A program made the position numbers and the translations under genes. Below the pieces are notes generated by a model that was given only the letters and a program-made list of their open reading frames with translations, had not been told where the DNA came from and searched no databases. Positions 1-7,579 of a DNA stretch of 64,000 nucleotides are shown piece by piece. Within the stretch, counting starts at the first letter, position 1; each line of letters starts with the position of its first letter. This DNA is from JACMJL01 sp963791805. Lineage in GTDB: Bacteria; Bacillota; Clostridia; Clostridiales; Clostridiaceae. The stretch is taken from the NCBI GenBank assembly GCA_963791805.1, contig CAWBTU010000006.1, positions 992,001-1,056,000 on the forward strand, given 5' to 3'.

Positions 1-182
1 TAAAAGTGAGTATGGATTATACTACTATAAAAAAAAATATGGTATTAACCAGAGAATATTTATAAATTTAATTGTAGAATTAAAGACACTTATAAGTTAT
101 ATGTAAGTGTCTCCTTTACTTTAGTGTTCTTGTATAATTATAATCTGTAGAGATAATTTTATAACTAAACAAAGCTTAAAAA

Positions 183-206
183 GGCTGTAGTAGAAGTGCT
201 ACAGCC
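183..206 (-). terminator. Intrinsic terminator of the Xre gene
   Basis: Perfect 8-bp stem GGCTGTAG/CTACAGCC with an 8-nt loop. Read on the minus strand it is followed by TTTTT and lies just after the stop codon of the regulator at 214-537. A second hairpin (84-112, arms AGACACTTA/TAAGTGTCT) lies further on but lacks a clear T-run. Confidence 0.8.
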
Positions 207-213
207 AATCAAC

Positions 214-537
214 TTACTCCTTATTAATTAATAAGGTAGCAATCCTGTTAAGTATGCAATTTAATAGCACCTTTACCTCTATATCGTCAATAATACTTAA
301 ATAATTAGACTGTTCACTATATAAGCTACTTGTAGCCAGTTCAATAATTACCTTTTCTTGAATGCCATAAAATTCCCCAAGTTTTTTTATTATAATTGAT
401 GATGGATTTGTTCTACTACCATTTTCTAATCGGTTTAAATAAGAGCCTGTTATATCAGTTTTTTCTTCTACATCTTTTAATGAAAGCCCTCGTTGGATTC
501 TTTTTTCCTTTAATAAATTACCTAAATTGTTTTCCAT
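214..537 (-). CDS. Xre-family helix-turn-helix regulator
   Basis: A 107-residue DNA-binding protein. Residues about 5-60 form a complete HTH_3/Xre domain (start LGNLLKEKRIQRGLSLKDVE, then the ITGSYLNRLENG recognition helix). The remaining 45 residues are not recognised. This layout is typical of repressors on mobile elements. It has a good ribosome site (AGGAG) before the ATG and its own terminator. The N-terminal half resembles the HTH repeats of the double-Xre protein at 5184-5897, so the two may have related operators. The regulated genes are not evident; autoregulation is likely because a 13-bp palindrome lies just upstream. The HTH is clear; the physiological role is unknown. Confidence 0.85.
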   Translation of the reverse strand: MENNLGNLLKEKRIQRGLSLKDVEEKTDITGSYLNRLENGSRTNPSSIIIKKLGEFYGIQEKVIIELATSSLYSEQSNYLSIIDDIEVKVLLNCILNRIATLLINKE

Positions 538-560
538 ATTTCATTCTCCTTTGTATATAA

Positions 561-573
561 GTTCTATAAGAAC
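561..573. promoter_or_regulatory. Possible operator palindrome upstream of the Xre gene
   Basis: GTTCT-ATA-AGAAC is a perfect 13-bp palindrome 24 bp upstream of the regulator start. The flanking sequence (AAGAACTCCT then a TTAAATATT-like stretch) recurs upstream of the 42-residue ORF at about 993-1014, hinting at a shared control element. Function is inferred only from position. Confidence 0.35.
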
Positions 574-620
574 TCCTTATTAAATATTTTATTTATATAT
601 GATATTTAAGTAATACGATT

Positions 621-860
621 TTAATAACTCAATAAAAAATAGTAGCTAAATATATCTTGTATTTTATATGCTACAAATAGCCCTATATTAAAAAGTGGGA
701 AGTTACTCTGCAATACAGTTAGCACTTTTATAATATTTAGCACTTTTAAAAATAATAAAAATGCAATAACTTGTATAGTCTTGTTATATATTATTTTATT
801 TTTATAATCATTAGTATCAATAATTTGGGACAATATAAGCTCAACCTTTAAAAAAATCAT
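621..860 (-). CDS. Hypothetical small hydrophobic protein
   Basis: An ATG-started 79-residue ORF. Its start codon (858-860) directly abuts the stop codon of the 42-residue ORF upstream (861-863), an arrangement that suggests translational coupling. The protein is rich in Ile, Leu, Phe and Tyr, with one plausible membrane segment near residues 28-50. No family is recognised. In such A+T-rich DNA an ORF of this size could arise by chance, so the call rests on the junction with its neighbour. Confidence 0.35.
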   Translation of the reverse strand: MIFLKVELILSQIIDTNDYKNKIIYNKTIQVIAFLLFLKVLNIIKVLTVLQSNFPLFNIGLFVAYKIQDIFSYYFLLSY

Positions 861-989
861 TTAAACATTGTATCCCAAGCCTCGTAACAACTTTATTATT
901 TTTTCTGTCTCTATTCTTCCTTGTGACTTTAAACCGCAGGTGGTTTTTTTTCGAGTTTCTTTAATAGTTAATTCTTTTACTTTAAACAT
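861..989 (-). CDS. Small basic hypothetical protein (42 aa)
   Basis: A short ORF beginning MFKVKELTIKETRKK, preceded on the minus strand by AGAGGAG about 8 nt before ATG, a strong ribosome site. It encodes 42 residues, Lys/Arg rich, ending in a leucine-rich stretch. Its beginning and composition resemble the 40-residue ORF at 1424-1546 (MHKVKEKNL...), so the two may be diverged copies of one small gene family of this element. The function is unknown. Confidence 0.5.
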   Translation of the reverse strand: MFKVKELTIKETRKKTTCGLKSQGRIETEKIIKLLRGLGYNV

Positions 990-1268
990 GTTAAGAACTC
1001 CTCTTTAAATATTTAACTATATCTATTAATTTGTATTCATTATTGCAATAATCCTTCATCGTTTCTAAATATTAATCATACTCCATCTTTACTTCTCACA
1101 TAGGCGTCATTTAAACTAACGATTGCTTAAAAAATTCATCAAGGGTACAGGGTATTACAACTGTATTTTCAAGTTTATAGTACCCGTTTAATTATACTTA
1201 GTAGTTTGTTAATAATAAATATAAGAGCTACTTAGCGGATAGTCCTTTAGGGGGTCAATTATTTAAAT

Positions 1269-1292
1269 CTATATTCCAGACTGGATTATAAA
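1269..1292 (+). repeat. Diverged 24-bp intergenic repeat, copy 1
   Basis: A 24-bp segment starting CTATATTCCA is repeated at 2313-2336 with three substitutions. Each copy is followed 60-100 bp later by a hairpin containing AAACCAA, so a larger intergenic segment seems to have been duplicated. Confidence 0.6.
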
Positions 1293-1362
1293 GACTTGCT
1301 TCTTATTTGTTAATATAGTAAAATATGTGTAAATAAAATAACTTAAAAGACAGTCCTTTATC

Positions 1363-1407
1363 AAATGGCATTGCTGATGGTCAAACCAACAGTAGTGCCA
1401 TTTTTGT
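1363..1407 (+). terminator. Terminator-like hairpin
   Basis: Long imperfect stem (AAATGGCATTGCTG against CAGTAGTGCCATTT) with a loop of about 12 nt, followed on the plus strand by a short T-run. It lies just past the stop of the minus-strand 40-residue ORF, so it may act bidirectionally. Confidence 0.5.
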
Positions 1408-1423
1408 TAATTAATAATTAGCC

Positions 1424-1546
1424 TTATACAAACTTTAAATATTCGAGAAGCTTTTCGGATTTCTTTTCCGCCTTAAATTTAATATCTATGATGGTATTTT
1501 TCTTTTTTATATTATTGCTCAAGTTTTTTTCTTTTACTTTATGCAT
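1424..1546 (-). CDS. Small basic hypothetical protein (40 aa)
   Basis: A 40-residue ORF beginning MHKVKEKNLSNNIKKK, with a GGATG-type ribosome site shortly upstream on the minus strand. It is very lysine rich and ends in a leucine-rich helix-like stretch. It shares the opening M-x-KVKE, size and charge pattern with the 42-residue ORF at 861-989. No known family is recognised. Confidence 0.45.
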   Translation of the reverse strand: MHKVKEKNLSNNIKKKNTIIDIKFKAEKKSEKLLEYLKFV

Positions 1547-1605
1547 TTAAACACATCCTTTTCTTTTAGAATTAAGTTATAATAGATTAAAAAGGTGGTT
1601 TTGGA

Positions 1606-1893
1606 ATGGATTTAACGAAAGAGCAAGTAATAATGTTACAGGAAATTTGGAGTGTATTAAAATATAGATTAGTAGAATTTATAGGTAAAACAAGAAATAG
1701 AAATGTATCAGTTATTACTTCACTTGAAACTATTGGTAATGATACTTTGAAATTGTTTTTAGGTTCTACTGAAGAAGACTCAGCTATTGCTTTGGAATTT
1801 GTTACATTTGTTACAGATACTGTAATATTGACCAAATCTTTATCTAAAACTATAGACAAAGTAAATACAGTTTACCAATTTTCTAACCTTTAA
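1606..1893 (+). CDS. Hypothetical protein
   Basis: A 95-residue plus-strand ORF starting MDLTKEQVIMLQEIW, with a strong ribosome site (AAAGGTGG, about 8 nt before ATG). It is the only clear plus-strand gene among the minus-strand genes of the first 7 kb. It looks soluble and partly helical. No domain is recognised. It overlaps the 3' end of the convergent gene at 1890-2279 by 4 bp. An overlapping minus-strand frame (1587-1859) has no ribosome site and was rejected in favour of this one. Confidence 0.6.
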   Translation: MDLTKEQVIMLQEIWSVLKYRLVEFIGKTRNRNVSVITSLETIGNDTLKLFLGSTEEDSAIALEFVTFVTDTVILTKSLSKTIDKVNTVYQFSNL

Positions 1894-2279
1894 TATAAAA
1901 TGTAACTATCTTCTCCTTGCTTATTTAATAAGCTGTTAACAAACATATTTATCTCTAATGGAATATCCTCATACCATCCAAGCAAACTATTGAAATATAT
2001 TATATCTTTTTCATTTGTATTATCAATTGTTTCGTATTCTTGTTTTATAGAATCTATTATAATTTTAAATCTTTCAATTGAGTTAATATTAAATTTTTCA
2101 AATTTATCATTATTTATTATAACTTGTTTCTCTAAAGTTTTAATAACACTCTGATATTGATTATTTAAATCTATGCAACCATTCAATTCAAGTTCATTAG
2201 AATCTTTTTTTGCTTTAATTATCAACCAATTATAAAAATTGTAAACTTCATTAGCAGTAACATTATCAAACATTTTCAT
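1890..2279 (-). CDS. Hypothetical protein
   Basis: A 129-residue, mostly alpha-helical, acidic soluble protein (start MKMFDNVTANEVYNFYNWLI) with an AGGAG ribosome site 5 nt before ATG. There are no membrane segments and no recognised domain. It is convergent with the ORF at 1606-1893 and lies in the run of small minus-strand genes typical of an integrated plasmid or phage-like element. Confidence 0.6.
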   Translation of the reverse strand: MKMFDNVTANEVYNFYNWLIIKAKKDSNELELNGCIDLNNQYQSVIKTLEKQVIINNDKFEKFNINSIERFKIIIDSIKQEYETIDNTNEKDIIYFNSLLGWYEDIPLEINMFVNSLLNKQGEDSYILY

Positions 2280-2312
2280 TTTATCTCCTTTTATATAATT
2301 TATTTACAAAAG

Positions 2313-2336
2313 CTATATTCCAAATTGGATTACAAA
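2313..2336 (+). repeat. Diverged 24-bp intergenic repeat, copy 2
   Basis: Second copy of the segment at 1269-1292 (21 of 24 positions identical). It is followed by a hairpin at about 2354-2380 (arms AATGAC/GTCATT, loop containing AAACCAA), paralleling the arrangement around copy 1. Confidence 0.6.
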
Positions 2337-2379
2337 TATCTAATAGAATTACTAATGACTAAACCAAGAATAGTGTCAT

Positions 2380-2709
2380 TTATTTTCTATATTTAAGCCT
2401 TCTTATAGTCATCTGTTTAAAAATATCTTCTTCGTCCTTAATTTCCTCATAGTTTTTATCATATTTTTTGTATGTAGTTTGTCTTTTTTCTTTATCAAAA
2501 ATCATATCTAAAAAAGGTATTTGGATATTGGGAGTTTCCTCTTTTACTTTTTTTATCATTTGAATAATACAATCATCGTCATCACAAATTAAACTTTTTC
2601 TTGCTTCCATTTTGTCTTCTAATCTTAGTTTTATATTTTTAAGCTTATTTTCTTGCTCAATTTCTTTTTTATATAGATTCATATTTATTATTTTTGACAT
2701 CATAATCAC
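2380..2709 (-). CDS. Hypothetical protein, coupled to an Xre gene
   Basis: A 109-residue charged protein (Lys/Glu/Asp rich, likely coiled or helical). The first in-frame start is GTG at 2707-2709, overlapping the TGA stop of the upstream Xre gene in a GTGA arrangement, which implies translational coupling; an ATG two codons on is an alternative. It has a short acidic patch (CDDDDC) near residue 45 that could bind metal. No family is recognised. Coupling to an HTH protein suggests the two act together, possibly as an antitoxin- or regulator-like pair, but no toxin fold can be named. Confidence 0.55.
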   Translation of the reverse strand: MIMMSKIINMNLYKKEIEQENKLKNIKLRLEDKMEARKSLICDDDDCIIQMIKKVKEETPNIQIPFLDMIFDKEKRQTTYKKYDKNYEEIKDEEDIFKQMTIRRLKYRK

Positions 2710-2921
2710 CTATTTACTCCTTTATTTCTAAAGAAACTTTGAATTAAGTTTTTGCTAATTTCCCATAATTGCTCAATCGAAGAATTGAATTGACCACTTT
2801 CTAACTTTGATACCATCACCTTAGATACATCTAACTTTTTAGACAAACCTTTCTGCGATAAATTATTTCTTTTCCCTATGTTTTTCCCATATATACTTAT
2901 CAGATTTAGCCTCCTCCTCAA
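2706..2921 (-). CDS. Small Xre-family helix-turn-helix protein
   Basis: A 71-residue protein that is almost entirely one HTH domain (KNIGKRNNLSQKGLSKKLDV, then SKVMVSKLESGQ). The first residues (MRRRLN) overlap the end of the preceding ORF (2863-3009) by 59 bp in another frame, so the true start may be an internal non-ATG codon closer to the HTH. It overlaps the following gene by 4 bp. It is probably a repressor of its own small operon. Confidence 0.7.
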   Translation of the reverse strand: MRRRLNLISIYGKNIGKRNNLSQKGLSKKLDVSKVMVSKLESGQFNSSIEQLWEISKNLIQSFFRNKGVNR

Positions 2922-3009
2922 GTATTTTTAATAAACTTTCTAATTGCTCGTTGTGTATATTCTCTTCTTTATTAATCAAATTTGTGTCTTCTTTAGAACA
3001 TCTACACAT
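2863..3009 (-). CDS. Small hypothetical protein (48 aa)
   Basis: An ORF with a strong upstream ribosome site (GAGAGGAGAG) starting MCRCSKEDTNLINKEEN, 48 residues, highly charged and probably a single amphipathic helix. The N-terminal C-x-C pair is notable. It overlaps the small Xre gene and may be its operon leader. Such short reading frames are often missed by gene finders; the good ribosome site is the main support. Confidence 0.45.
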   Translation of the reverse strand: MCRCSKEDTNLINKEENIHNEQLESLLKILEEEAKSDKYIWEKHREKK

Positions 3010-3258
3010 ATAACATCTCTCCTCTCTTTTAATTTTTATATTGTTTGGAATTATTTTCTGTTAATTTATCTACACTTTCCAGCAGTTATTTTATTGTATG
3101 AATTCCATAAATAATTATTATGACCATACAGCAAGGTGATGCAATGGGTACAATATACATCTTTAATTTTTATCATCTCCTTTAGAGGATGCTATAATTT
3201 ATTACAAACCTTAATATGTTTTTAAAACTATTTCGTCAATTATAATTTACAGAAATAT

Positions 3259-3287
3259 AAAAGCACCCGTTTTTACACGAGTGCTTT
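3259..3287. terminator. Bidirectional terminator-like hairpin
   Basis: Arms AAAAGCAC and GTGCTTT with a further CG pair around an 8-nt loop. A-rich on the left and T-containing on the right, so it could serve either strand. Confidence 0.5.
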
Positions 3288-3599
3288 GTTCGAAAATTAT
3301 TTATTAAATTATTATTTATTGTCATAAGCATCTTACACATAGTAGTATCACCTTTATTTTTTTATTTTTTTATATAATAACATAACTATTAGTTTAAATC
3401 AATATGGCGTATAGCCTATTTCGCTTCTATATATGGAATCGACCAAAAGAGCAATGACCAAATATATTCACTTGTTCAGTCTTAGAAAATAAAGGACTTT
3501 TAACTACAAAAATGCTAACAATAATCCGTATCAAATTAGTTACCACTCTAAAAAATCCTCCAAATCAAAACTTGGATATATTATTATTAGAAGTAGGTA

Positions 3600-3625
3600 G
3601 AAAAAAGGGAACTATAAATAGTCCC
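3600..3625 (-). terminator. Intrinsic terminator
   Basis: On the minus strand GGGACTAT...ATAGTTCCC is followed by TTTTTT, a few bases past the stop codon of the gene at 3632-3925. Confidence 0.7.
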
Positions 3626-3631
3626 ATTTAT

Positions 3632-3925
3632 TTATTCTATTGGACTTAATATTATTTCATATATGGATGTATTGAAGTGGCTGTATTGTCTAAATACAAA
3701 CATCTCGTCATCTAACGCATATACAGAATACATCTTGTCATTATGTTCTATTTTATTGTAATTATAAGTGTATCCTAAATCCAATAAAGCGTCTTGTGCA
3801 GAATAATAATCTTCCCCACCTATGTTTAATTTTATTTTCTTTCTTAGATTTACCTTTTTATTTAGGTACTCCTCTGGTATATATTTTTCATATTTAATTT
3901 TTACAGGGTGTCCAAATCTCCTCAT
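3632..3925 (-). CDS. Hypothetical protein
   Basis: A 97-residue protein starting MRRFGHPVKIKYEKYIPEEY, with AAGGAG upstream on the minus strand and its own terminator. It looks like a compact alpha/beta soluble protein with many Tyr and Asp/Glu. No domain is recognised. It lies immediately downstream, in the same orientation, of the integrase at 4052-5035. Confidence 0.6.
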   Translation of the reverse strand: MRRFGHPVKIKYEKYIPEEYLNKKVNLRKKIKLNIGGEDYYSAQDALLDLGYTYNYNKIEHNDKMYSVYALDDEMFVFRQYSHFNTSIYEIILSPIE

Positions 3926-4051
3926 ATCATTTATTCTCCTTCTGTACCTTAACTCCCGTTGGGTGAGTGTCTTATACTATAAATTTTATGCATTACAACA
4001 AGATAAGCTATAATAAGAAAGGTAGCTTTTAAAACCTACTATCTTAAAGCA

Positions 4052-5035
4052 TTAGACAGCTAATATTTGCTCAAGTACATTTACAATTTGAACACTATCT
4101 CTTACAGATAAGTGAGTATAAATTTGTAAGGTTTCCAATGTAGTTCCAACGTACTGCTGTATAAATGGTAAATCCTTTCCTGCTCTAACCATTAATGTTA
4201 TAAAGGTGTGCCTAAAACTATGACCTGTTATTTTAGAATTACCACTCTCAGTTTGCAAACCTTTTGTATATTTCTTTATAATATTATTATAAGGAGTAGT
4301 TCCGATATTAAACACTTTGGTAGTTAGAGTATCGCATAAGCTACACATTCTAAAATGTTGTTTTAAGGCTTCAACAGCGTCATTTGAAATTGATACATTA
4401 TCAAATGTAGATGTTTTAGGTCTCTTTATAAGCATAGTGTGTTCACTTAGGTTAAAATCTTCCCATGTAAGTTGGAGAATTTCTGACCTTCTAAGACCAT
4501 AGCTAAGTATATAAAACATAGCTAAATCCCTATATTTATTTTTTGTGGTATCATTTTTTACCCTTCTAAATATCTCTCTCAAAGTTTCTTTTGATAAAAT
4601 ATGTTTAGTTATTTCGTTTAAACATATATTTTTATCTCGTCGTCGATTTCCAGATTTGTCTGTGTTTAGCTTAACTACTATGTCATTCGAAATATAACTA
4701 CATCGGTGCATAATCCTAATATAAGTTCTAAGGCTGTTAAATTTGCGACAAGCCGTTCTGAAAGCATATTGACTATTAAGGAATTCTTTATACAACTCTA
4801 AGTGATAATACTTTAAATCACACGCATATCTAACTTTATTATTTAGGTTTTCCTTTATAAAATTATAAAATACTTGAATATCTACTCCATATGCAGTTAT
4901 TGTTTGAGGTGCTTTATTTTCAGTTTCCAATGCCTTTATAAATACATTACAACTTTGCTTAATTGTTATTTTTCTTATCTCACAAATATTAAATTCACTT
5001 ACTCCGTCCATTCTTCTTACACTAATATTATCCAT
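4052..5035 (-). CDS. Tyrosine recombinase / phage-type integrase
   Basis: A 327-residue site-specific recombinase. Residues about 25-125 resemble the N-terminal SAM-like core-binding domain; residues about 150-325 are the catalytic domain. Visible catalytic residues are Arg in YGLRRSEILQLTWEDF, the H-x-x-R pair in GHSFRHTF, a later His/Gln-containing segment and the nucleophile Tyr in IYTHLS. All are intact, so the protein should be active. It lies beside an Xre repressor and a replication-initiator-like gene, the set expected of an integrative plasmid or phage-like element. No attachment-site repeat could be identified by eye. Confidence 0.92.
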   Translation of the reverse strand: MDNISVRRMDGVSEFNICEIRKITIKQSCNVFIKALETENKAPQTITAYGVDIQVFYNFIKENLNNKVRYACDLKYYHLELYKEFLNSQYAFRTACRKFNSLRTYIRIMHRCSYISNDIVVKLNTDKSGNRRRDKNICLNEITKHILSKETLREIFRRVKNDTTKNKYRDLAMFYILSYGLRRSEILQLTWEDFNLSEHTMLIKRPKTSTFDNVSISNDAVEALKQHFRMCSLCDTLTTKVFNIGTTPYNNIIKKYTKGLQTESGNSKITGHSFRHTFITLMVRAGKDLPFIQQYVGTTLETLQIYTHLSVRDSVQIVNVLEQILAV

Positions 5036-5183
5036 TTTTTAATCATCCCTTCTTTTGTTTATTAGAATTAATAGTTTGGGTGCTATTCTTAAATACAAGA
5101 AAGCACATGAAATGTAGAAGAATGGACATTTATAAGTCATATTTATAATTAATCTCTAATTATAACCTTCTGTAAATAAACCG

Positions 5184-5897
5184 TTATAGTTTTTCTCCTT
5201 TAATGCTGTCAACTGAATCAATTAATGTTTTAATATCTTCTATTTTGCTATCATTATTCCAGTCACATTTTAATATGTAATCTATTAGAGTGCATATTTT
5301 ATTTTTTAGAGGTATAGATAAAGTAATTCCGTTATAGGCTATAGTTTCTCTTTTTATTAGTTCTATAATATTATTTTTGTTGGGATTAGCAATTGTTTCA
5401 GGCAGAATACCTGGCAATTTACTAATATCTAAGTTTAAAGCTAAGGATAACTTTTTTATTGTTTCAAGTGAAGGCTTATTTCTGTAATTATTTTCCAAAC
5501 GATTAATGTAAGAGGCGGATATTCCACTTATTCTCTCTAAATCTTTAAGACTAAGATTTAGTTCGCTTCGTTTGCTTTTTAATATGTTTGCAATTTTTAA
5601 ATAGTCATTATCTAAGTCGGCATTATTGGAATTATTATTTTTCTTAACTGCTAATATGTATTGTTTGTTAATAGTGTCCATTTCTTGTTCAGTTAGACCA
5701 GGCAATGAATTTGGTTCTAACTTTAACGCTAATAATAATTCAACTAATGTATCACTGGAGGGGTCACTAATACGATTATCTTCAAGCTTTTTAAGATAGG
5801 AACAGGAAGTATCAGCAAGAGCTGATAACTCCACTAAGCTTAGTCCTAATTCAATTCTTCTTTCCTTTATAACATCAGAAAATGTTAATTCACTCAT
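5184..5897 (-). CDS. Tandem double-HTH Xre regulator
   Basis: A 237-residue protein with two complete Xre helix-turn-helix domains, at about residues 7-65 (VIKERRIELGLSLVELSALA) and 97-155 (ILKSKRSELNLSLKDLERIS), each followed by a similar LPG-containing segment, so it arose by internal duplication. The C-terminal 60 residues are unassigned. Covalent tandem HTHs usually bind paired operator half-sites; its promoter region carries two direct CAGGCAAT copies 31 bp apart (on the minus strand), which fits autoregulation. It lies between int and the rep-like gene and probably controls the lysogeny-like state of the element. Confidence 0.88.
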   Translation of the reverse strand: MSELTFSDVIKERRIELGLSLVELSALADTSCSYLKKLEDNRISDPSSDTLVELLLALKLEPNSLPGLTEQEMDTINKQYILAVKKNNNSNNADLDNDYLKIANILKSKRSELNLSLKDLERISGISASYINRLENNYRNKPSLETIKKLSLALNLDISKLPGILPETIANPNKNNIIELIKRETIAYNGITLSIPLKNKICTLIDYILKCDWNNDSKIEDIKTLIDSVDSIKGEKL

Positions 5898-5915
5898 TTA
5901 TTATCACTCCTTTGC

Positions 5916-5959
5916 ATTGCCTGTGAAATGAATATAACATATTTTTATTGCCTGGTCAA
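5916..5959 (-). promoter_or_regulatory. Promoter with duplicated operator for the double-HTH gene
   Basis: On the minus strand: -35 TTGACC (5954-5959), 17-bp spacer, -10 TATATT (5931-5936). Two direct copies of CAGGCAAT (plus-strand ATTGCCTG at 5916-5923 and 5947-5954), 31 bp or about three helical turns apart, lie within the spacer next to the -35 and downstream of the -10. This placement is typical of an autorepressed promoter; the operator role is inferred. Confidence 0.7.
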
Positions 5960-5981
5960 TAGATAAAGCAAAAAAAATGCA

Positions 5982-6971
5982 TTAGCCATTTGGCTTTCCA
6001 AAAACAGTGTAAATTTCCCTTAATGGATTAACTATCTTTTTAATATTATAATGTTTGGGTATTAATACTGGATTAATACCTAAACTATCCAAAAGGTTTA
6101 TGCAATGTTTGTATACGTGTGGAGAATAAGTTTCTTTAGCTTTGTCTATATTATTGTGGCTTACCAGGTTTAAAAAGTTTATTAATTTTTCTCTTTCATC
6201 TTTTCTCTTTATATTTTTATTTATTATTTTTCGGGCATTGTGTATATCATAATAATTTCCGTAGAAAATGATAGGTTTTATGTATTTGTCCATGTAAAAG
6301 ATAAATAAATCCTCATTGAGATATGTGTCCAGTTCTCTTTCATAATCCTTCTTGTATTTGTTGTAATCTATATGTCTCTTTCTCAATTGTACTTCATACC
6401 TAATCACATCTTCTTCATAAATCTCAGGTATAATATCTTTGTTTAACCTTTCATTTTCTTTGTCATATATGTTTAAAGTTATACTTTGATTTTTAGCATC
6501 TGTTTTATAGTAGTAATTATAATCATTTTTACAACCACTATTATTTATAAATTTTACTCTATGAAATCTATACAACTTGGTGGTAGTTTTGTCATACAAC
6601 TTATAAATCACGTCTTTTTCACTTTTATTTATAAATTTAACGTCTAATCTAAAATCCCATCGCTTTAAAATTGGAAATTTGGAGTATGAAAACATTGTTT
6701 CAATCGCATTGTATATTTTTTTATATATTTCAGTTAGGTCAGAGCTACTTAAATTTGGCTTATTTAAAAGTTTTATAAAATCGATTTTCATACCAGTATA
6801 GCCATATCCACTTGATTTTGTTATTGTCATTTTTATGTTGTCCAGTTCTATTGTGAATTTTTTTTTATCTTTTAAAATTATATATCTTCCATAAGTATCT
6901 TCAATATGTTCAATTTCTATTGGATGGAAGTATAGAAAAAATTCTGCGGTGTGTACAATACCGTTAATAAT
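5982..6971 (-). CDS. Replication initiator-like protein (phage/plasmid II/X type), probable ATT start
   Basis: The frame from the first ATG (6830) gives 282 residues, but it stays open and protein-like for another 47 codons to 6971 with no ATG, GTG or TTG. The extension, beginning I-I-N-G-I-V-H-T-A-E-F-F, looks like a genuine N-terminus. A ribosome site (AAGGAG) lies 5-8 nt before two adjacent ATT codons just after an in-frame TAA, so an ATT start (about 329 residues) is the best reading. Features such as the RWDFRLDVKF strand, YRFHRVKF and the NIYDKENER segment recall phage/plasmid replication proteins of the II/X family, which nick DNA to start rolling-circle replication; the assignment is from overall resemblance. 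Alternatives are a short protein from 6830 or a decayed start. Confidence 0.6.
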   Translation of the reverse strand: MINGIVHTAEFFLYFHPIEIEHIEDTYGRYIILKDKKKFTIELDNIKMTITKSSGYGYTGMKIDFIKLLNKPNLSSSDLTEIYKKIYNAIETMFSYSKFPILKRWDFRLDVKFINKSEKDVIYKLYDKTTTKLYRFHRVKFINNSGCKNDYNYYYKTDAKNQSITLNIYDKENERLNKDIIPEIYEEDVIRYEVQLRKRHIDYNKYKKDYERELDTYLNEDLFIFYMDKYIKPIIFYGNYYDIHNARKIINKNIKRKDEREKLINFLNLVSHNNIDKAKETYSPHVYKHCINLLDSLGINPVLIPKHYNIKKIVNPLREIYTVFGKPNG

Positions 6972-7154
6972 ATCATCTCCTTATATTATCCTTGGGAAAA
7001 ATATAAAATCATTAAACATGTTGATATTACTATGGTTATAAGAATTTTATAAGTATAGAAGTTTAATATAGTTGTAACTTATTTATATCTTTTCCAAGGA
7101 CTTTGTAATACAAAGAATAAGCTAAAATATATTTAATTGAAATATTTAACCTGC

Positions 7155-7226
7155 TCAATAGTGTTCGAGGTCAAGTTTTATATAATATACAAAACTTTGA
7201 GATAATATAAAACAATAGTGTCGAAG
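7155..7226. repeat. Inverted repeat flanked by CAATAGTGT direct repeats
   Basis: CAATAGTGTTCGAGG (7155-7169) recurs as CAATAGTGTCGAAG (7213-7226). Between them lies an imperfect palindrome at 7171-7200 with arms TCAAGTTTT and AAAACTTTGA. This could be a replication origin, operator or recombination site. Confidence 0.45.
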
Positions 7227-7429
7227 CTATTTTAGTAATACTCATATTGTACAATCATCTTGCTCATATAGAATGTAATAAAAATATAGATGCCTTGTAG
7301 CAAAGAAAATGAAATAGAATATGGATAAAGTGAACCCGCTTCCTAACGTACCCTTAGTAGGAATAGGTATGATTAAATAGCACAAATAAATGATTTATAA
7401 AACAGGTATCTAAAAAGATATTATATTAA

Positions 7430-7579
7430 GTTGTTTTTATATTTGATTTTAAAATAGAACTTATTTTAAAGGAGTATGAAAGAATTTCTAATTTGACTAA
7501 TGAGGGTTATACGCTTACTGCTTTTGGTTAAGAAAATAACTTGGTTCATTTAGAAACGAAAATTGAAGATTTTTCTTAA
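7430..7579 (+). pseudogene. Decayed ORF fragment
   Basis: One frame reads about 33 codons (containing LILKEYERISNLTNEGYTL), a TAA at 7529-7531, then 15 more protein-like codons to a second TAA. There is no plausible start. It looks like a gene remnant with an internal stop; the parent family is not recognised and chance cannot be excluded. Confidence 0.25.

Larger units (their letters stand above)
990..1423. other. Gene-free spacer with a repeat and a hairpin
   Basis: No convincing ORF is seen in about 430 bp. The stretch holds one copy of a 24-bp diverged repeat (1269-1292) and a terminator-like hairpin (1363-1407). Confidence 0.6.
3010..3631. other. Intergenic region, no clear gene
   Basis: About 620 bp without a supportable long ORF. 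A 36-codon minus-strand frame near 3060-3170 encodes a peptide with a C-x-x-C pair (VYCTHC), but its ribosome site abuts the ATG, so it is not called. Two hairpins are listed separately. Confidence 0.5.

Noticed and set aside
1587..1859. Minus-strand ORF of 90 codons.
   Set aside because: It overlaps the plus-strand ORF 1606-1893, which has a strong ribosome site; the minus frame has none.
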